64,000 bases of DNA from Azolla caroliniana (taxonomy: Eukaryota; Polypodiophyta): NCBI GenBank assembly GCA_043228905.1, contig JBHGNT010000004.1:19406001-19470000 (forward strand), written 5' to 3'. The notes under the pieces are model-generated. The model worked only from the letters and a program-made list of their open reading frames with translations, was not told the DNA's origin and did not search any database. Positions 33,108 to 44,858 of the stretch are shown piece by piece; position 1 is the first letter of the stretch, and the number at the start of each line of letters is the position of its first letter. The position numbers were made by a program, and so were the translations under genes.

Positions 33108-33591
33108 ATGTAGAAAGAAAACCTCCACCGCATGGAGGCCTTCTCATTTTGCGAACAGAGAATTGCAAACGCACGTAGGCAATTAAAGATAATCATACGC
33201 GAGTACCAAGAGCCCAGTAACACACCTACCTTACCAACAACCACCGACTCAGAAGGAGAAAAGAACTGCATGGCGCTCTTTGAGGTAGCCAAGAAGTGGT
33301 TGAAGCAACACTGATTGGAAGGATTCTTGAGGATCATGGAGGCACCACCACACAGAGAGGCGGAAAGGGTTGTCAAAGAAATCGACACAGAAGTCATCAC
33401 AGAGGAGTCCATCCGTGCCCTAATGGGCCTACCTGAAGGCGACATCTTCACCATTGACAACCCTACCTCAGAGCAGCTCACGAAATACTTTGGTGAGTAC
33501 TCGCTGGCCAACAAGGCATATCGCACACAGGGCGGCGAGGATGACTTATTCCGGGAGATTGCTTGTGTACTCCACAAGTTTGGCCATGTGT
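33108..33591 (+). pseudogene. Extra coding region behind pol, part 1
   Basis: This is one reading frame that begins ATG TAG at 33108, passes a TGA at 33312-33314 and runs to 33591, where element B has been inserted. The product is acidic and mostly helical in appearance, with EAERVVKEIDTEVITEES, LPEGDIFTIDNPT and DLFREIACVLHKF stretches. I recognise no domain. Its place behind pol on the same strand matches the accessory (env-like position) frames of Athila-type elements, but I see no signal peptide or membrane span. The same frame resumes at 44864 beyond element B. Confidence 0.7.
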
Positions 33592-34027
33592 TGTCAGGAA
33601 CAGTACTGAGACAGAGAAGGAATTAGTACTAAACGAAGGATTAGTACTATGAGGGGTGTGGAACTTCTTTGAGAGAAGGAAGAAGTGAGCGAGACGGAGA
33701 GAAAGAGAGAGATCGAGAGAGAGTGAGAGTGATGATAAGAAAGATATGTATTATATGAAGAGAATATACAATGGTGGCTAAAAGGCTTAAGCCTGGCGTT
33801 GAACCAATTTGGTTCAATATAATGCCTAGTGCCCTCTTTTATAGTGTTTTCAGGAGTAATCCTGAAGCTTCTAGAATGTTCCAAAGAAATTTGGAATATA
33901 CACTAATTTCCTATAATAAAATGTAAATGAAAATAATATCCTACGTATTACAATAGATGATCTAATGGTCAAGAGCTCGACCCATATAACCTAAGGTCAT
34001 GGGTTCGAGTCTTGCCATATCATGACA
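33592..34027 (-). repeat. 3' LTR of element B
   Basis: 436 bp, TGTCAGGAACAG to ATATCATGACA on the plus strand. A tRNA-like segment occupies 33955-34021 on the plus strand. Confidence 0.9.
33955..34021 (+). other. tRNA-like segment in LTR of element B
   Basis: B-box-like GGTTCGAGTCT, D-arm-like CTAATGGTCAAGAG and GACC/GGTC stem. Same as in the LTRs at 2186-2615 and 44506-44858 (44786-44852). Confidence 0.45.
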
Positions 34028-34436
34028 CTATACCCCTTTAAAACGACGAGTGTCACGAGTCGTCTTGGATTGAGGACCTGGTTTGTGTGGATATTGAGGA
34101 TGGAAGTCTTCAAGAAGAGCACGAGCATTGGTCACATTCTCGATCGGTTCCCAAGTACGTTCGCTGGGGCTATAGCCTAGCCAATCGACTAGATAGTAGA
34201 GCTTGTTGCGAACAATCTTGGAATCAAGGTTGGCGGCAACTCGTACTCCGGCCCATCTTCAAGCTCAATCGGGGGTGGAGGTTGGATAAGACGTCCTGGG
34301 ATGGTGCTCTCGTGGTAGGGTTCGAGGAGAGAACTACGAAACACCGGATGTATCCGAAGTTGAGGAGGTAGATCGAGACGAAAAGCGACATCATTAATCT
34401 GTCCAATAATACGAAAAGGACCTAATCGCCGATAAT
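34028..34436 (-). pseudogene. Element B GPY/F module and chromodomain
   Basis: The minus strand reads GPY/F sequence (LGPFRIIGQINDVAFRLDLP) and then a chromodomain that begins YELPP and holds WLGYSPSERTWEP. The Trp residues lost in the copy at 1787-2185 are present here. An open 99-codon frame (34189-34488) covers the first half; the chromodomain is in a shifted frame. A purine tract next to the LTR (AAAGGGGTATAG in sense) is the likely polypurine tract. Confidence 0.78.
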
Positions 34437-35210
34437 CTAACTTCTCACATGGACAAGTAGTCTTGATGTGTCGTTGTAGCAGACACACCTAATCTCCAAT
34501 ATTAAAACTGGATGGAAGTCGATGACGATCCGCGTAGACCTTGTGTGTTTGTTGAGCTTGCTCGAGATGAGTAGATAAATCCGCTTGTATCTTGCGTAAC
34601 TGCTCCAAACGATCCTTCGCGCACGGATTTGTGGACACCTCTGGGCTTTCAAGTACACTCCACCGAGGGTGACATCTCGTATAAGCATAAAATGGCGTAA
34701 CTTTAGTGGATGCGTGGATAGAGTTGTTATAGGCAAATTCGGCGAAGTGGAGAATATCTGCCCAGTCATCTTGATGATAGCCGAGAAAGCACCGCAGATA
34801 CTGCTCCAGCGTTTGATTTGTTCGTTCAGCTTGGCCGTCGGTAGTTTTGACACGAACTGGGGTCCACGGTCGCTGATGATACTATCGGGAAGTCCATGAT
34901 GCCGACATACTTCACGCATGACAATTTCGGCAGTGTCTTCACTGGAGATCTCCTTAGTACATGGCAAGAAATGAGCCATCTTCGTATATCGATCGACCAC
35001 CGTTAGAATCGTATTGAACCCCTTAGAGACTGGAAGATCTGTGATGAAGTCTAGAGCAATGGATTGCCACGGCTTGCTTGGAATTGGTAATGGTTCTAAT
35101 AAACGATATGGATGATGCCTTGGCATTTTCACTCTACAACATGTATCACAAGTCCGAACAAAATCCTTGACAAATTGTCGCATACAGGGCCACCAGAATG
35201 TAATGTTTTA
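34437..35210 (-). pseudogene. Element B integrase
   Basis: A 248-codon frame (34437-35183). The zinc-binding Cys pair is in RTCDTCCRVKM. The core shows IALDFITDLPVSKGF (first Asp) and SIISDRGPQFVSK (second Asp). Sequence between the second Asp and the Glu is missing (VSKL is followed directly by PTAKLNEQIKRW), so the core is deleted for about 25 residues, and the frame is shifted after it. Confidence 0.82.
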
Positions 35211-35559
35211 GTACTACCAAAATGCCTAGTTGTATATGTGTCATGACAGTTTTGTACTACTCGAAGGCGGCAAGAACCATTAGGAACATACAAAAGTTCT
35301 TTAAAGAAGAGTAATCCATCATGGTATTTGAATTGCCGATAGTCCGTACCTGGTGGTTGCGACTATGAACACGACGCTCGAGAGGGATCAATTTGTGCTA
35401 GTATAGCTTGGGCGAACGCATCTGTCTTCAAGTCTTCACGTATGGTATCGATAACGCGGGAATCCATAGGCATGTCAAAGATCTGTGTTGCTTGTAGTCG
35501 TGCCGGTCCCAAGATGACTTGTTTTTGGTTATCGAAAGCTGGCTCGCCGGGACGGGGTG
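35211..35559 (-). pseudogene. Element B linker between RNase H and integrase
   Basis: Part of a 93-codon frame (35363-35644) with EADALSRRSYLAPRPGEPAF and DTIREDLKTDAFAQAILAQI, equal to the 594-770 region of the first element. Frames change on both sides. Confidence 0.7.
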
Positions 35560-36276
35560 CTAGATACGAACGCCGTGATAATGCATCTGCCTCCCTAGAC
35601 GATATGTAATTTTGAAGTCGAAACATGTGAGGAAGTGGGCCCACCGAGCTTTACGTCGATTCAACACACGAGCATGCTGAAAGTAGGCAAGATTCTTGTG
35701 GTCACTAAATACGGTGAGTGGATGAGAGGATCCCTCCAAAAAATGCCTCCATTGCATAAAAGAATCCACTATTGCCAATAGCTCCTTATCATGAATTTCG
35801 TAGTTGATTTCGGCGGCGTCAAACTTGCGTGAGTGAAAAGCCACAGGATGTAGCTTCTCATCATTCCCCTGTTGTGACAGAATGCTCCCCAATGCAAAAT
35901 CCGATGCGTCAGCTTCGATAATGAATGGTTTTTCCGGATCGACATGAGCTAGAATTGGAGCCGATGTAAATGCCTTTTTAAGACTCTCGAAAGCCATGTC
36001 CGTTTCTTCAGACTAGATGAACGGTTGTCCCTTCCTAGTAAGTTGTGTGAGAGGTAGAACGATGTTTGAGTAATCTTGTATGAACTTCCGGTAAAAATTG
36101 GCAAAGCCTAAGAAGCATTGCACATCCCGCACCGAACGCAGAGTCTGCCATTCCACCACCGTTTTGACCTTAGCTGGGTCCATGGAGATGCCTTTTGACG
36201 AAATGATGTAGCCGAGAAATTCCACTTGGTTGTACCCAAAACTACATTTTTCCAGTTTTGCATACAGACCATGTTC
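35560..36276 (-). pseudogene. Element B RNase H and end of RT
   Basis: The RT tail (36013-36225) reads EFLGYIISSKGISMD and VQCFLGFANFYRKFIQ. RNase H (35560-35997) has IEADASDFALGSILS, DKELLAI and FSDHKNL. A TAG at about 36011-36013 separates the two, in a position where related sequence suggests Trp, and a TGA at 36277-36279 separates this from the RT palm. Confidence 0.88.
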
Positions 36277-37482
36277 TCAAAGTCGTTTTAGTACTAATAG
36301 TACATGAGAATCATGTTCTTCTTGGGTCTTTGAATAAACCAGTAGATCATCCAAATAGATGATCAAACAATCATCCAATAGATCTCGGAATATATCATTA
36401 GCCATGTGCTGCAAGACTGCCGGCACATTAGTGAGGCCGAACGGCATGACTGTATACTCGCAGTGCCCATATCTTGTGCGAAATGCGGTCTTCCATTCGT
36501 CTCCTGGTCGGATCCGTACCAGGTTATATGCTACCCGTAAGTCGATGTTCGTGAAGAACCTGGCACCATTGATCCGTTCTAAAAGACTTGAGATAAGGGG
36601 AAGAGCATACCTATTCCTGATTCTAACCTTAATCAAGCCACGGTAATCTACAATGAGACGAAGCGATCCATCTTTTTTCTTGACGAAGAAAATGGGCGCG
36701 CCGGCTGGAGATTTCGAATGCCGAATGAAACCATTTCCCAAATTCTCCTCTATATAGGCCCGAAAGACTTCTAGCTCGGTTGGTGACAAATTGTAGATCG
36801 GTCCCCATGGCGGCTCTTTTCCCGGTTGTAAATCGATGGGGCAATCGTATGGTCGATGATGAGGAAGTGTGTTGGCTTGTACTTTATCGAACACATCGGC
36901 GTAATGACAATACTTCTCGGGAAGTTGAACGGTGGATTCTTCTTTAGTGGTGCTGGAGGGGTTTATTGATATTGCAAAGAGGAACATTTCCTCCTTGCGC
37001 CCTTCTTTACGCAACTGACATAGCGAAATGGTTGCCATCTTCTGAGTTAACGCTTGGGTTTGTCGACACTGGACTTCTCTTGTTCTCCAATCTATGTCTG
37101 GGTTATGTAACTCGAACCACGGTAATCCTAAAACTATAGGATGTTCTGGGATACTAATAATATTAAATGATACTACACATGCTAAGTTATCTAGGACAAT
37201 ATTAATGGGCTCTAACTCTTCTATGATATTTTCGGAAGCAATGGGACGTCCATCAATGACTACTACAGAGGCTGGACATTGGAGTTTTCTTAGGGATATC
37301 TTATGAGCTTGAGCAAATTTCTTATCCATAAAGCAAGAGTTAGCTCCGGAATCTAGGAGTGCTAGGACATGTACTGGAGGGGTACTTTTAGTACTAACTA
37401 TTACTTGGGCTACGAACACATCACTAACTTGCTTAGAGGGAATGGAACCACTAATGGGTTGCACAGATCTAGGGCTGTCCAA
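36277..37482 (-). pseudogene. Element B protease and reverse transcriptase
   Basis: A 401-codon frame. Protease: VLALLDSGANSCFMDKKFAQ (residues about 38-57) with intact DSG. A linker and the conserved PEHPIVLGLPWFELHNPDIDW block follow. RT: FVKKKDGSLRLIVDYRGL, FTNIDLRVAYNLVRI, MPFGLTNVPAVLQHMA, and LIIYLDDLLVYS with the catalytic YLDD. The frame ends at LVLKRL in a TGA where related copies have Arg, a CGA to TGA change. Confidence 0.9.
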
Positions 37483-38620
37483 CCAAATGGCTCCTATTTT
37501 GGCTGGAGTTAGTCGTTTAACTCTTCTTCTAACTGACTAAGGACATCAAATTTGTTTGCTAGATCTGGGATATTAGTACTATTAGGACTATCAGATATCC
37601 CTACTGAAATAGGCTCGGGTTTAGTACAATTAGAACTAGCGACTATTTGGTTTACCTGTCTTCTTGGCCTATGGGGGCAATTTATTGCGATATGTCCTAA
37701 TCCACCACAGTAAAGACATAGTCGATTTGTACGGCGTCGCTGCTTTTCTTCTTCAGATAATGGCCCTCGACGATGTGTGTGTCAATCTCCATCGGAGTCG
37801 AAGTATTCGCATTATATGACTCCCTCGGAAAAGGTCTTGCTACCACTGAGGCGTAGGTGGGCTCTGATCTTGCCCTCGGCATCTGTAGTTGTCATTCCGA
37901 ATGTCGCTCAAAGAGGCGGTTGTCACATCTCACCGCGCGACTGATTGCTTTTGTTAAGGACTTTGGCTCTTCGGGGAAGGTCAAGAGTAAATCCTTGACG
38001 TCGTTGCGTAAACCATAACGGAATTGCTTCATCAACGCTTGATCATCCCAAGGGATATCGGCGGCGAGTAGACGAAAATCTGTAGCGTATGCGGAGGCTA
38101 GACGGTCACCTTGACGTAATCGCCGGATTTTGTTGATTGCGCTCCTGATGCTGTCAGTATCTCCGAAACATGCTTTAAACTCACCTAGAAACTCTTCAAA
38201 ATTGTTGAGTAACGGAGATTCCTTTTCTAATAGTGGAGCGAACCATGACAACGCTGAGCCACTTAACAAAGTGCCTACTAAACCCACTCGTGATGCATCG
38301 GTGGGATATCGGGAAGGATGCATTTGAATAACTAATCGTACCTGGTTAAGGAACCCTCTAAACTGTGATCGCATTCCATCGAACTTCGTGGGAAGGCCAA
38401 TCTTGGGTTCTTTATGAATCCCTTGTGTTCCGGGCCCTTGTTGTTGCATCGCTACGATGGTTGCTTCGAGTTGTTGCACACGTAACGCAAGTTCCCCATG
38501 CTGTTGTTGCGTTTGCTGCTTTTCGAAGGATATTTGCTGAAGATCCCCCAGCAACCGTTGGTTTTCTTGTTCCAAAGCATGGAACTTTGTTGGCCGGTCA
38601 GAAGAGCAAGGACAAGTGGG
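37483..38620 (-). pseudogene. Element B gag
   Basis: The main frame (37892-38575, 227 codons) begins in a coiled-coil stretch (EQENQRLLGDLQQISFEKQQ) and holds the retrotrans_gag core (FRGFLNQVRLVIQMHPSRYP, RLRQGDRLASAYATDFRLLA). The same frame stays open upstream to about 38620, so the true start is lost at the junction with element C. Downstream, in a shifted frame, a CCHC knuckle reads [15 protein letters not shown] (about 37675-37722). Confidence 0.82.
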
Positions 38621-38639
38621 AAGGTGGATCGGATAATAG

Positions 38640-38972
38640 GAAGTAATAGTAGAATTATTATTCGGAGGGACGGATTCGGTACAGTTGTACCGATCCGGAT
38701 CCGAACCGATTCGGATGTCGGTTGCCTAAGCGCACCGATTGTAACCTTGCCGGATGCCTATAAAAGGATCCGATGATTTGTAAAATGTTCGACGGAAGTA
38801 ATACAATAGTAATTGTCGTGTATTTATCTGTATCTCGTATTGTTTGCCGTCCGTGCTTAATTGTAATCATCTTATGCGTGTAACCTAGCATCCAATCCTT
38901 ACCACCCCTTTGGAGAAGTGTCGGGTAGACACCTGTGTTGAGGCTAGTCCGGCTAGACAGACAACACTATTT
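38640..38972 (+). repeat. 5' LTR of element C
   Basis: Contains TATAAAAG at 38759-38766 and an R-U5 part similar in layout to 21478-21742 (CCTTTGGAGAAGTGTCGGGT against CCTTTGGTGAAGTGTCTTTC). The palindromic CCGATCCGGATCCGAACCG block is upstream. Ends are estimated. Confidence 0.6.
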
Positions 38973-39015
38973 TAGCGACCACGATTCCTGCAAAGTGCAG
39001 AGGACAACCGGGGGA

Positions 39016-42000
39016 TGGATGTTTAGACCAAACGACGACCACATCACCGAACGAGGGAGACGATACACCGAACGCGAGCAACGACGGGAAGCCCTGCAGC
39101 AAGCCGTCGACGAGATCCGGCGGGATCGGTCATTCTCCAAAACTCTTCGGAGAGTCACAGAAGAAGCACTACAGTTCCGGGTTCTGCAAATCCCCGACGA
39201 AGGCAGTAGCATAACAAGCCTGCAAGAGGCGGAAACGATACTGCAGACGCTCGCCGCGGGCGACGGGGACTCGGAAGCATTCGCAACACTTGAGGCGGAG
39301 TCGGAAAGCGACGGAAGTGTTGCATCCCGGTATAAAAGCAGCCACGACACACCAAACGACCGGGAGGACGAGGGGTCGGAAGACTCAGTAACACCGGCGC
39401 CAGAGGAAGAAATAACCCTGGAATTCGGTGACCGGCAACCGCCGAGGAAGGCTGACCAGATATCGACAACAACCGCGAGGGAACCGAAGGAGCGGATACC
39501 GACAACACCCGCGGAGGAACCAACGGACCGGACACCGGCAACACCCGCGGAGGAACCAAAGGTTCACACACCAACGCCAACAGCGGATAGGGAACATGAG
39601 AGTCAGTTGGACGACACGATGCCGTACCCATACCCAAAGTACCGGGATGAGGCCGACGCGGAGGCACACGTGTACGCATTCCTCCAAACATGGGAAGCCA
39701 ACCATATCTCCCAAAGACTGACGGAGCCCGAGGCCGAACGATCCAAAATCGCCGAATTCGGCATAACCTTAGAAGGACCGGCGGCCCAATGGCACGCAAA
39801 GCACTTACCAGGCACCTTTGCCACATTCGATGCCTTGAAGGCCAGATTCCTCAGGTTTTTTCACAGACAATTTGAGCAAAGGGAATTGGTCGGGCAGTTC
39901 TACACAACCCGACAGGAAGAAAACGAGACTATGCCACAATTCATCATTCGGTTCCAGACCCTGCACAGCCAACTGACAAGAGCACCACCCGAAGACGAAG
40001 CCAAAGCAGTCTTTTTGGCCGCGCTGAAAGAGCCACTTCGAACAATGTGCGGAGTCCTTGATTTCCAAACCAGCACAATGGACCAAGTTATTGATCGGGT
40101 TTTAGAAATGGACAAGACTAGCCCCTTCTTGTCGATGGGGATGTTACACTGGGCACTCCCAAAAGAGGAAGACCTGAGGTTCCGACAGGCCTTACAATGT
40201 ACAACATGCCTAAATTCGGGGCACTCAACAGTAGACTGCACCCTGCGGACACAATGTGTGATCTGCAACTCTCGAGCCCATACAACGGACCGATGCGAAT
40301 ACAACCTGTTAAATCGGCAGGCAGCACCGGTTCGACACATAGAACCGCGCAATCAGAACCTGGACGAGGATTGGTTCCGGAGAGACGACCGCTACCAACG
40401 CGAACGCGGTAACAGATACGCTGATAGAAGACGCGACAACTATGACCGAGAGGAGAGACGCAGAGATAGCTACCCCCGGGACCGGTATGACAAAGACGAA
40501 TCCCCGGAAGACGACAGACGCGGAGAAGAGAGGCGACAAGGATACGCTGATAGAAGACGCGACAACTATGACCGAGAGGAGAGACGCAAAGAAAGCTACC
40601 CCCGGGACCGGTACGACCGAGACGGAGCCCCGGAATACGACCGACGCGGAGAAGAAAGGCGACAAGGGAACCGAAATTTCCGATGGAATCAGAAGCGTGG
40701 ATTTTTCCGAAGAGAGGAACGTCGGGAGGCAGCAAGGAATGACAACCCGGTATCCGTACCGGATAACCGAAAAACCGAAGACGACCGCCGGAGCATACCC
40801 ACCCTCCAAACCGGGGACAAAGGAGAAACGAGCAACAGTCACAAGGTGTACTGTTATTACTGCCGCAAGGAAGGCCACTATAGTAACCAATGCCCAAGCA
40901 AAAGCTATGACAAGCAGCCGGAAGTCAACATGGTTACAGCCGAAATAACAGAAGTACAGCAGGTCACAACCCGGTCAAAGGGAAAGACCGCCGAGTGGGA
41001 GGCCCAGGAGGCAATCAGAAAACAAGTGACACAATGGATCAAGGAGGCCAATGAACAGAATGCGGCAGAAGTAAGAGACAAAAATATTCCAAAAGACGAA
41101 GAAATCATACAGCCAGGCGAGAACCCGACGTGGCAAGCACTACAGGACTGTCAAATCGTGCTGCCGTTAGCACGACTACTACAGTTAGTGCCACGATTTA
41201 CGGCAGACCTACAGGCATCCGTCAGCAAACCGAAGCTGACGCCAGCACCGGCATTCTTCTCCAACCCGGAGGAAGGACCAGCGGTGGTCGATACAAGTAG
41301 CCCGGCAATCACGACAATCGTGAAAGGAAAGGAAATTGCTGGAACGATTATTGACGGAGGCTCCGGGGTAAATGTCATCAGCCAACAGACATGCAACGAC
41401 CTGGGCATCCGGGAATGGGAACCATGCCCCTTCTGGTTACGCATGGCGGATACTAGCTCAGTTCGACCGACCGGGCTTATCCGGGATTTGGAAATCACGA
41501 TCGGAGGCCACGTATTCCGGATATCGGCCGTGGTGCTGCAGCTGAATGTACAAGGCGCGTACCCCCTACTGCTAGGACGACCATGGCTGCGAACGACGCA
41601 TATCAAGCAGAACTGGCAAAAGAACATGATCACATTCCGGCGAGGGAAAACAAAGGTACGAGTAACGACACAACCACGGGTGATCACTAGTAAGGAAGCA
41701 ACTCCATTGTATGCGGAAAGCATTAACATGTTGGAGGGATTACCGGACGAGGAAGTCGAGCGGTACCTAGAGGAACACCCACGAATCGTCCCACTATTTG
41801 AGGTGGATATTACGGCGGCAGTAGAACCGTACATTACGACGCCGGAAGAACCGGACCAAGCGGCGATCCGGGAACTACGACAAGCGCAGGAATCCCTAGA
41901 GAGGGAAATGACGATATCCCAGAGGGTAAAAGCATCCCAACTCGAGGAGGTGGACCTCGGCATAGCAGACAAGCCCCGACCAGTAAATGTTGCAAAGGAA

Positions 42001-42252
42001 TTGCCGAAGGAAGAAAAGAAGGCAATGGTAGCATTGTTAATAGACTTCAAGGATGTGTTCGCGTGGTCGTACGAAGACATGCGAGGGCTGGACCCCCAGC
42101 TCTATCAGCACCAAATTCACCTAAGTACGGACGCGAAACCGATTGCTCAACGCAGGTACCGGATGAATCCGAATTATGTGGCAAAGGTGAAGGAGGAAAT
42201 TGATAAGATCCTCCGGGTCGGATTTATCCGACCGGTCAAGCAGGCAACCTAG
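39016..42252 (+). pseudogene. Element C gag-protease-RT, one stop from intact
   Basis: A frame open for 1105 codons from 38935; the first ATG after the LTR and primer region is at 39016. Order: gag N-terminus (TERGRRYTEREQRREALQQA), an acidic TP-rich repeat (TTPAEEPTDRTPATPAEEP), retrotrans_gag core (YPKYRDEADAEAHVYAFLQT), a double-Cys block (CTTCLNSGHSTVDC, CVICNSRAHTTDRC), an Arg/Asp/Tyr repeat of 42 residues in two copies (40414-40665), a zinc knuckle YCYYCRKEGHYSNQCPS, retropepsin IIDGGSGVNVISQQ, then the start of RT. It ends in TAG at 42250-42252 where the outer element has TGG. Frame and catalytic residues are otherwise kept, so it is the youngest-looking Ty3 coding region here. Confidence 0.88.
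40414..40665 (+). repeat. In-frame 126-bp duplication in gag
   Basis: Two copies of a 42-codon unit (YADRRRDNYDREERR and SYPRDRYD landmarks). Likely an RNA-binding, disordered stretch of gag. Confidence 0.8.
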
Positions 42253-44505
42253 CTAAGTCCGATAGTGGTGGTCCCGAAAAAGAACGGAAAAATCCGGGTA
42301 TGCGTGGACTACCGAAAACTAAATGCCGCGACAGTGACCGATGCGTTTCCACTACCATTTACGGACGGGGTGTTAGATGCGGTAGCCGGGCACGAAGTTT
42401 ACAGCTTCCTGGATGGATTTAGCGGCTACAACCAAATACGAATGAACCCGGCCGACCAAGAGAAGACAACGTTTGTGACGGAATGGGGAGTGTTCGTCGC
42501 GGTCGTGATGATGTTCGGACTAAAGACGGCTCCAGCGACCTTTCAAAGGATAATAATGGAAATTTTCGGGGAATATATCCCCGGTTTTATGCAGGTCTTC
42601 CTTGACGATTTCGCGGTCTACAGCCGGCACGGAGAGCATCTCGATCACCTCCGGCTGTGCTTGGAGAAGTGCCGCGAGTACCGATTGAGCCTGAATCCGG
42701 CCAAGTGCGTCTTTGGAGTGGCAAGCGGCAACTTGCTAGGGCACGTGGTGAGTAAGGAAGGAATCGCGGTAGATCCGGATAAAGTCAAGGCAATTCTTGA
42801 TGCACCAGCACCAAGTAACGCAAAGGCTTTAAGCCGGTTCCTGGGCCAAATAAGGTGGCATAGCCGGATGATACGGCACCTCGCGGACTTCGCTACACCG
42901 TTACATACCGCCGTACATAGGGTACCCTTCCTATGGGCAGAGACGGAGGATGAAGCCTACAAAGCGTTGAAGGTCATGCTGTCGCAAGCTCCGGTGGTGC
43001 AACCGCCGGATTGGAGTAAAAGCTTTCACGTCTTCGTCGACGTGTCGGACGTAGCAATCGGCAACGTTCTGATGCAACTCACAGAGCCGAAATGGTACCG
43101 ACCGGTGTACTACGCAAGCCGGAAACTCTCAAAAGCCGAACGGAATTACTCTACGACGGAACGCGAGGCATTGGGAATGGTGTATAGTGTCACAAAGTAC
43201 AGGCACTATCTGCTCGGAAGGAAGTTTTCCTTCCATGTCGACCATTCGGCACTACTCTACCTGGTCTCGAAGGCATCCCTGACGGGAAAAATTGCACGGT
43301 GGACACTGCTACTACAGGAATTTGAATTCGACATTTTCCACCGACCCGGGGCGCAGCATGCGGTAGCAGACTATCTAAGCAGACTTGAATCCGGAGAAGC
43401 AAGGGACGGCGTCCAGGATGAGTTTCCCGACGCCGAATTGTTCCGGATCACGACGAAACCGGCAACGGATACAACGGTAGCCGACGAAGACACATGGCTA
43501 ACTGAGATGCACCAGTTCCTGAGCACCGGAGTTCCCCCGGACAACATGGACCGCGATGAAAGGAAAAGGGTAGCAGTAAGAAGTAGACATTTCTGCTTGG
43601 TTGGAGACACCCTCTATCACAAGGGGGCAGATGGCATCTGGAGGCGAGCAGTGCGGAGCGATGAGAAGGATCTAATCCTCAGGGAAGCCCACTGTGGAAT
43701 TGCCGGCGGGCATTATGCCGGCGACGCAACCGCTCGGAAAATATGGCAGAGCGGACTGTGGTGGCCGACCACCCTAAAAGATGCCGTGAAGTATAGCAGA
43801 GAATGCGATTTGTGTCAACGACTCGGCCAACCCACAGAGCAGGCCCGGATGCCACACCACCCGGTCTTGCCCTTAGAACCGTTTCAAAAGTGGGGGTTGG
43901 ACTTTGTCGGTCCCTTCAAACCACCGGCAATGCGAACCGGAAATCGGTATGTCATAGTGGCGACCGACTATTGCACCAAATGGGTAGAAGCAAAGGCCTT
44001 ACGGGACAACACGGCCGCTTCCACGGCAAAGTTTCTGTACGAATGCATATGGTGCCAGTATGGATGCCCGATCGAGCTTATAAGTGACCAAGGAGGACAT
44101 TTTCTCGGGCAGGTAGTAGAAAGCCTGACGTCATTTTACGCGGTGGTACATAAAAAGAGTACACCCTACTACCCTCAAGCCAATGGACTAGCGGAATCAA
44201 CGAACAAAACTCTGCAGAACATCCTACGAAAAATTGTCAACGAGAACCGGACCGACTGGGATACGAAATTGCAAAGCGCGCTATGGGCGTACCGAACAAC
44301 GTACAAAACCAGCATCCGGACAACCCCGTTCCGACTAGCATTCGGGTTAGAAGCGGTCATGCCGGTAGAGTTCCAGATCCCCAGCTTACGGATTCAAGTA
44401 AAGGAGCGCTTAAGTGAGAACGAGTCCGAACAAATCCGACTGGCAACACTGTTGGAATTAGAGGAAAACCGAATAGCCAGCTTACTACAACTCGAACTGG
44501 AGCAA
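42253..44505 (+). pseudogene. Element C RT-RNase H-integrase
   Basis: A 750-codon frame in phase with the preceding gag-protease frame. RT: VVPKKNGKIRVCVDYRKLN, FSGYNQIRMNPADQ, MMFGLKTAPATFQR and VFLDDFAVYS with an FLDD catalytic box. RNase H: VFVDVSDVAIGNV (first Asp of the usual VDASD kept), [23 protein letters not shown], then YLSRLESGEA. Integrase: zinc domain HCGIAGGHYAGDATA / CDLCQRLG; core [22 protein letters not shown] and YPQANGLAESTNK (D, D, E all present). It is truncated before GPY/F at the junction with element B LTR. Confidence 0.9.
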
Positions 44506-44858
44506 AGGAAGAAGTGAGCGAGACGGAGAGAAAGAGAGAGATCGAGAGAGAGAGAGAGAGTGATGATAAGAAAGATATGTATTATATGAAGAGAATATAC
44601 AATGGTGGCTAAAAGGCTTAAGACTGGCGTTGAACCAATTTGGTTCAATATAATGCCTAGTGCCCTCTTTTATAGTGTTTTCAGGAGTAATCCTGAAGCT
44701 TCTAGAATGTTCTAGAGAAATCTGGAATATACACTAATTTCCTATAATAAAATGTAAATGAAAATAATATCCTACGTATTACAATAGATGATCTAATGGT
44801 CAAGAGCTCGACCCATATAACCTAAGGTCATGGGTTCGAGTCTTGCCATATCATGACA
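44506..44858 (-). repeat. 5' LTR of element B, inner end deleted
   Basis: Matches 33677-34027. The first 84 bases on the plus-strand side are missing at the fusion with element C. It includes a GA run and the tRNA-like segment at 44786-44852. Confidence 0.88.

Larger units (their letters stand above)
38640..44505 (+). mobile_element. Element C: chromodomain-less Ty3 element, 3' end missing
   Basis: Related to the outer element. It has LTR sequence with TATA box (TATAAAAG, 38759-38766), then gag-protease-RT (38935-42252) and RT-RNase H-integrase (42265-44505). The integrase frame ends where element B LTR sequence begins, at a shared AAGGAAGAA, so the GPY/F region, extra coding region and 3' LTR are gone. 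The left boundary near 38625-38660 is approximate. Confidence 0.82.
33592..44858 (-). mobile_element. Element B: chromovirus inserted in the extra coding region
   Basis: Flanked by a perfect TGTGT duplication (33587-33591 and 44859-44863). The 3' LTR (33592-34027) is complete and the 5' LTR keeps only its outer 353 bp (44506-44858). Between them lie chromodomain, integrase, RNase H, RT, protease and gag on the minus strand (34028 to about 38620), then element C (about 38640-44505). Same family as the element at 1-2615. Confidence 0.88.

Noticed and set aside
38967-44375. Open minus-strand frames of up to 309 codons opposite gag-pol of element C
   Set aside because: They mirror the coding strand of a well-supported retroelement frame and show no domain of their own.
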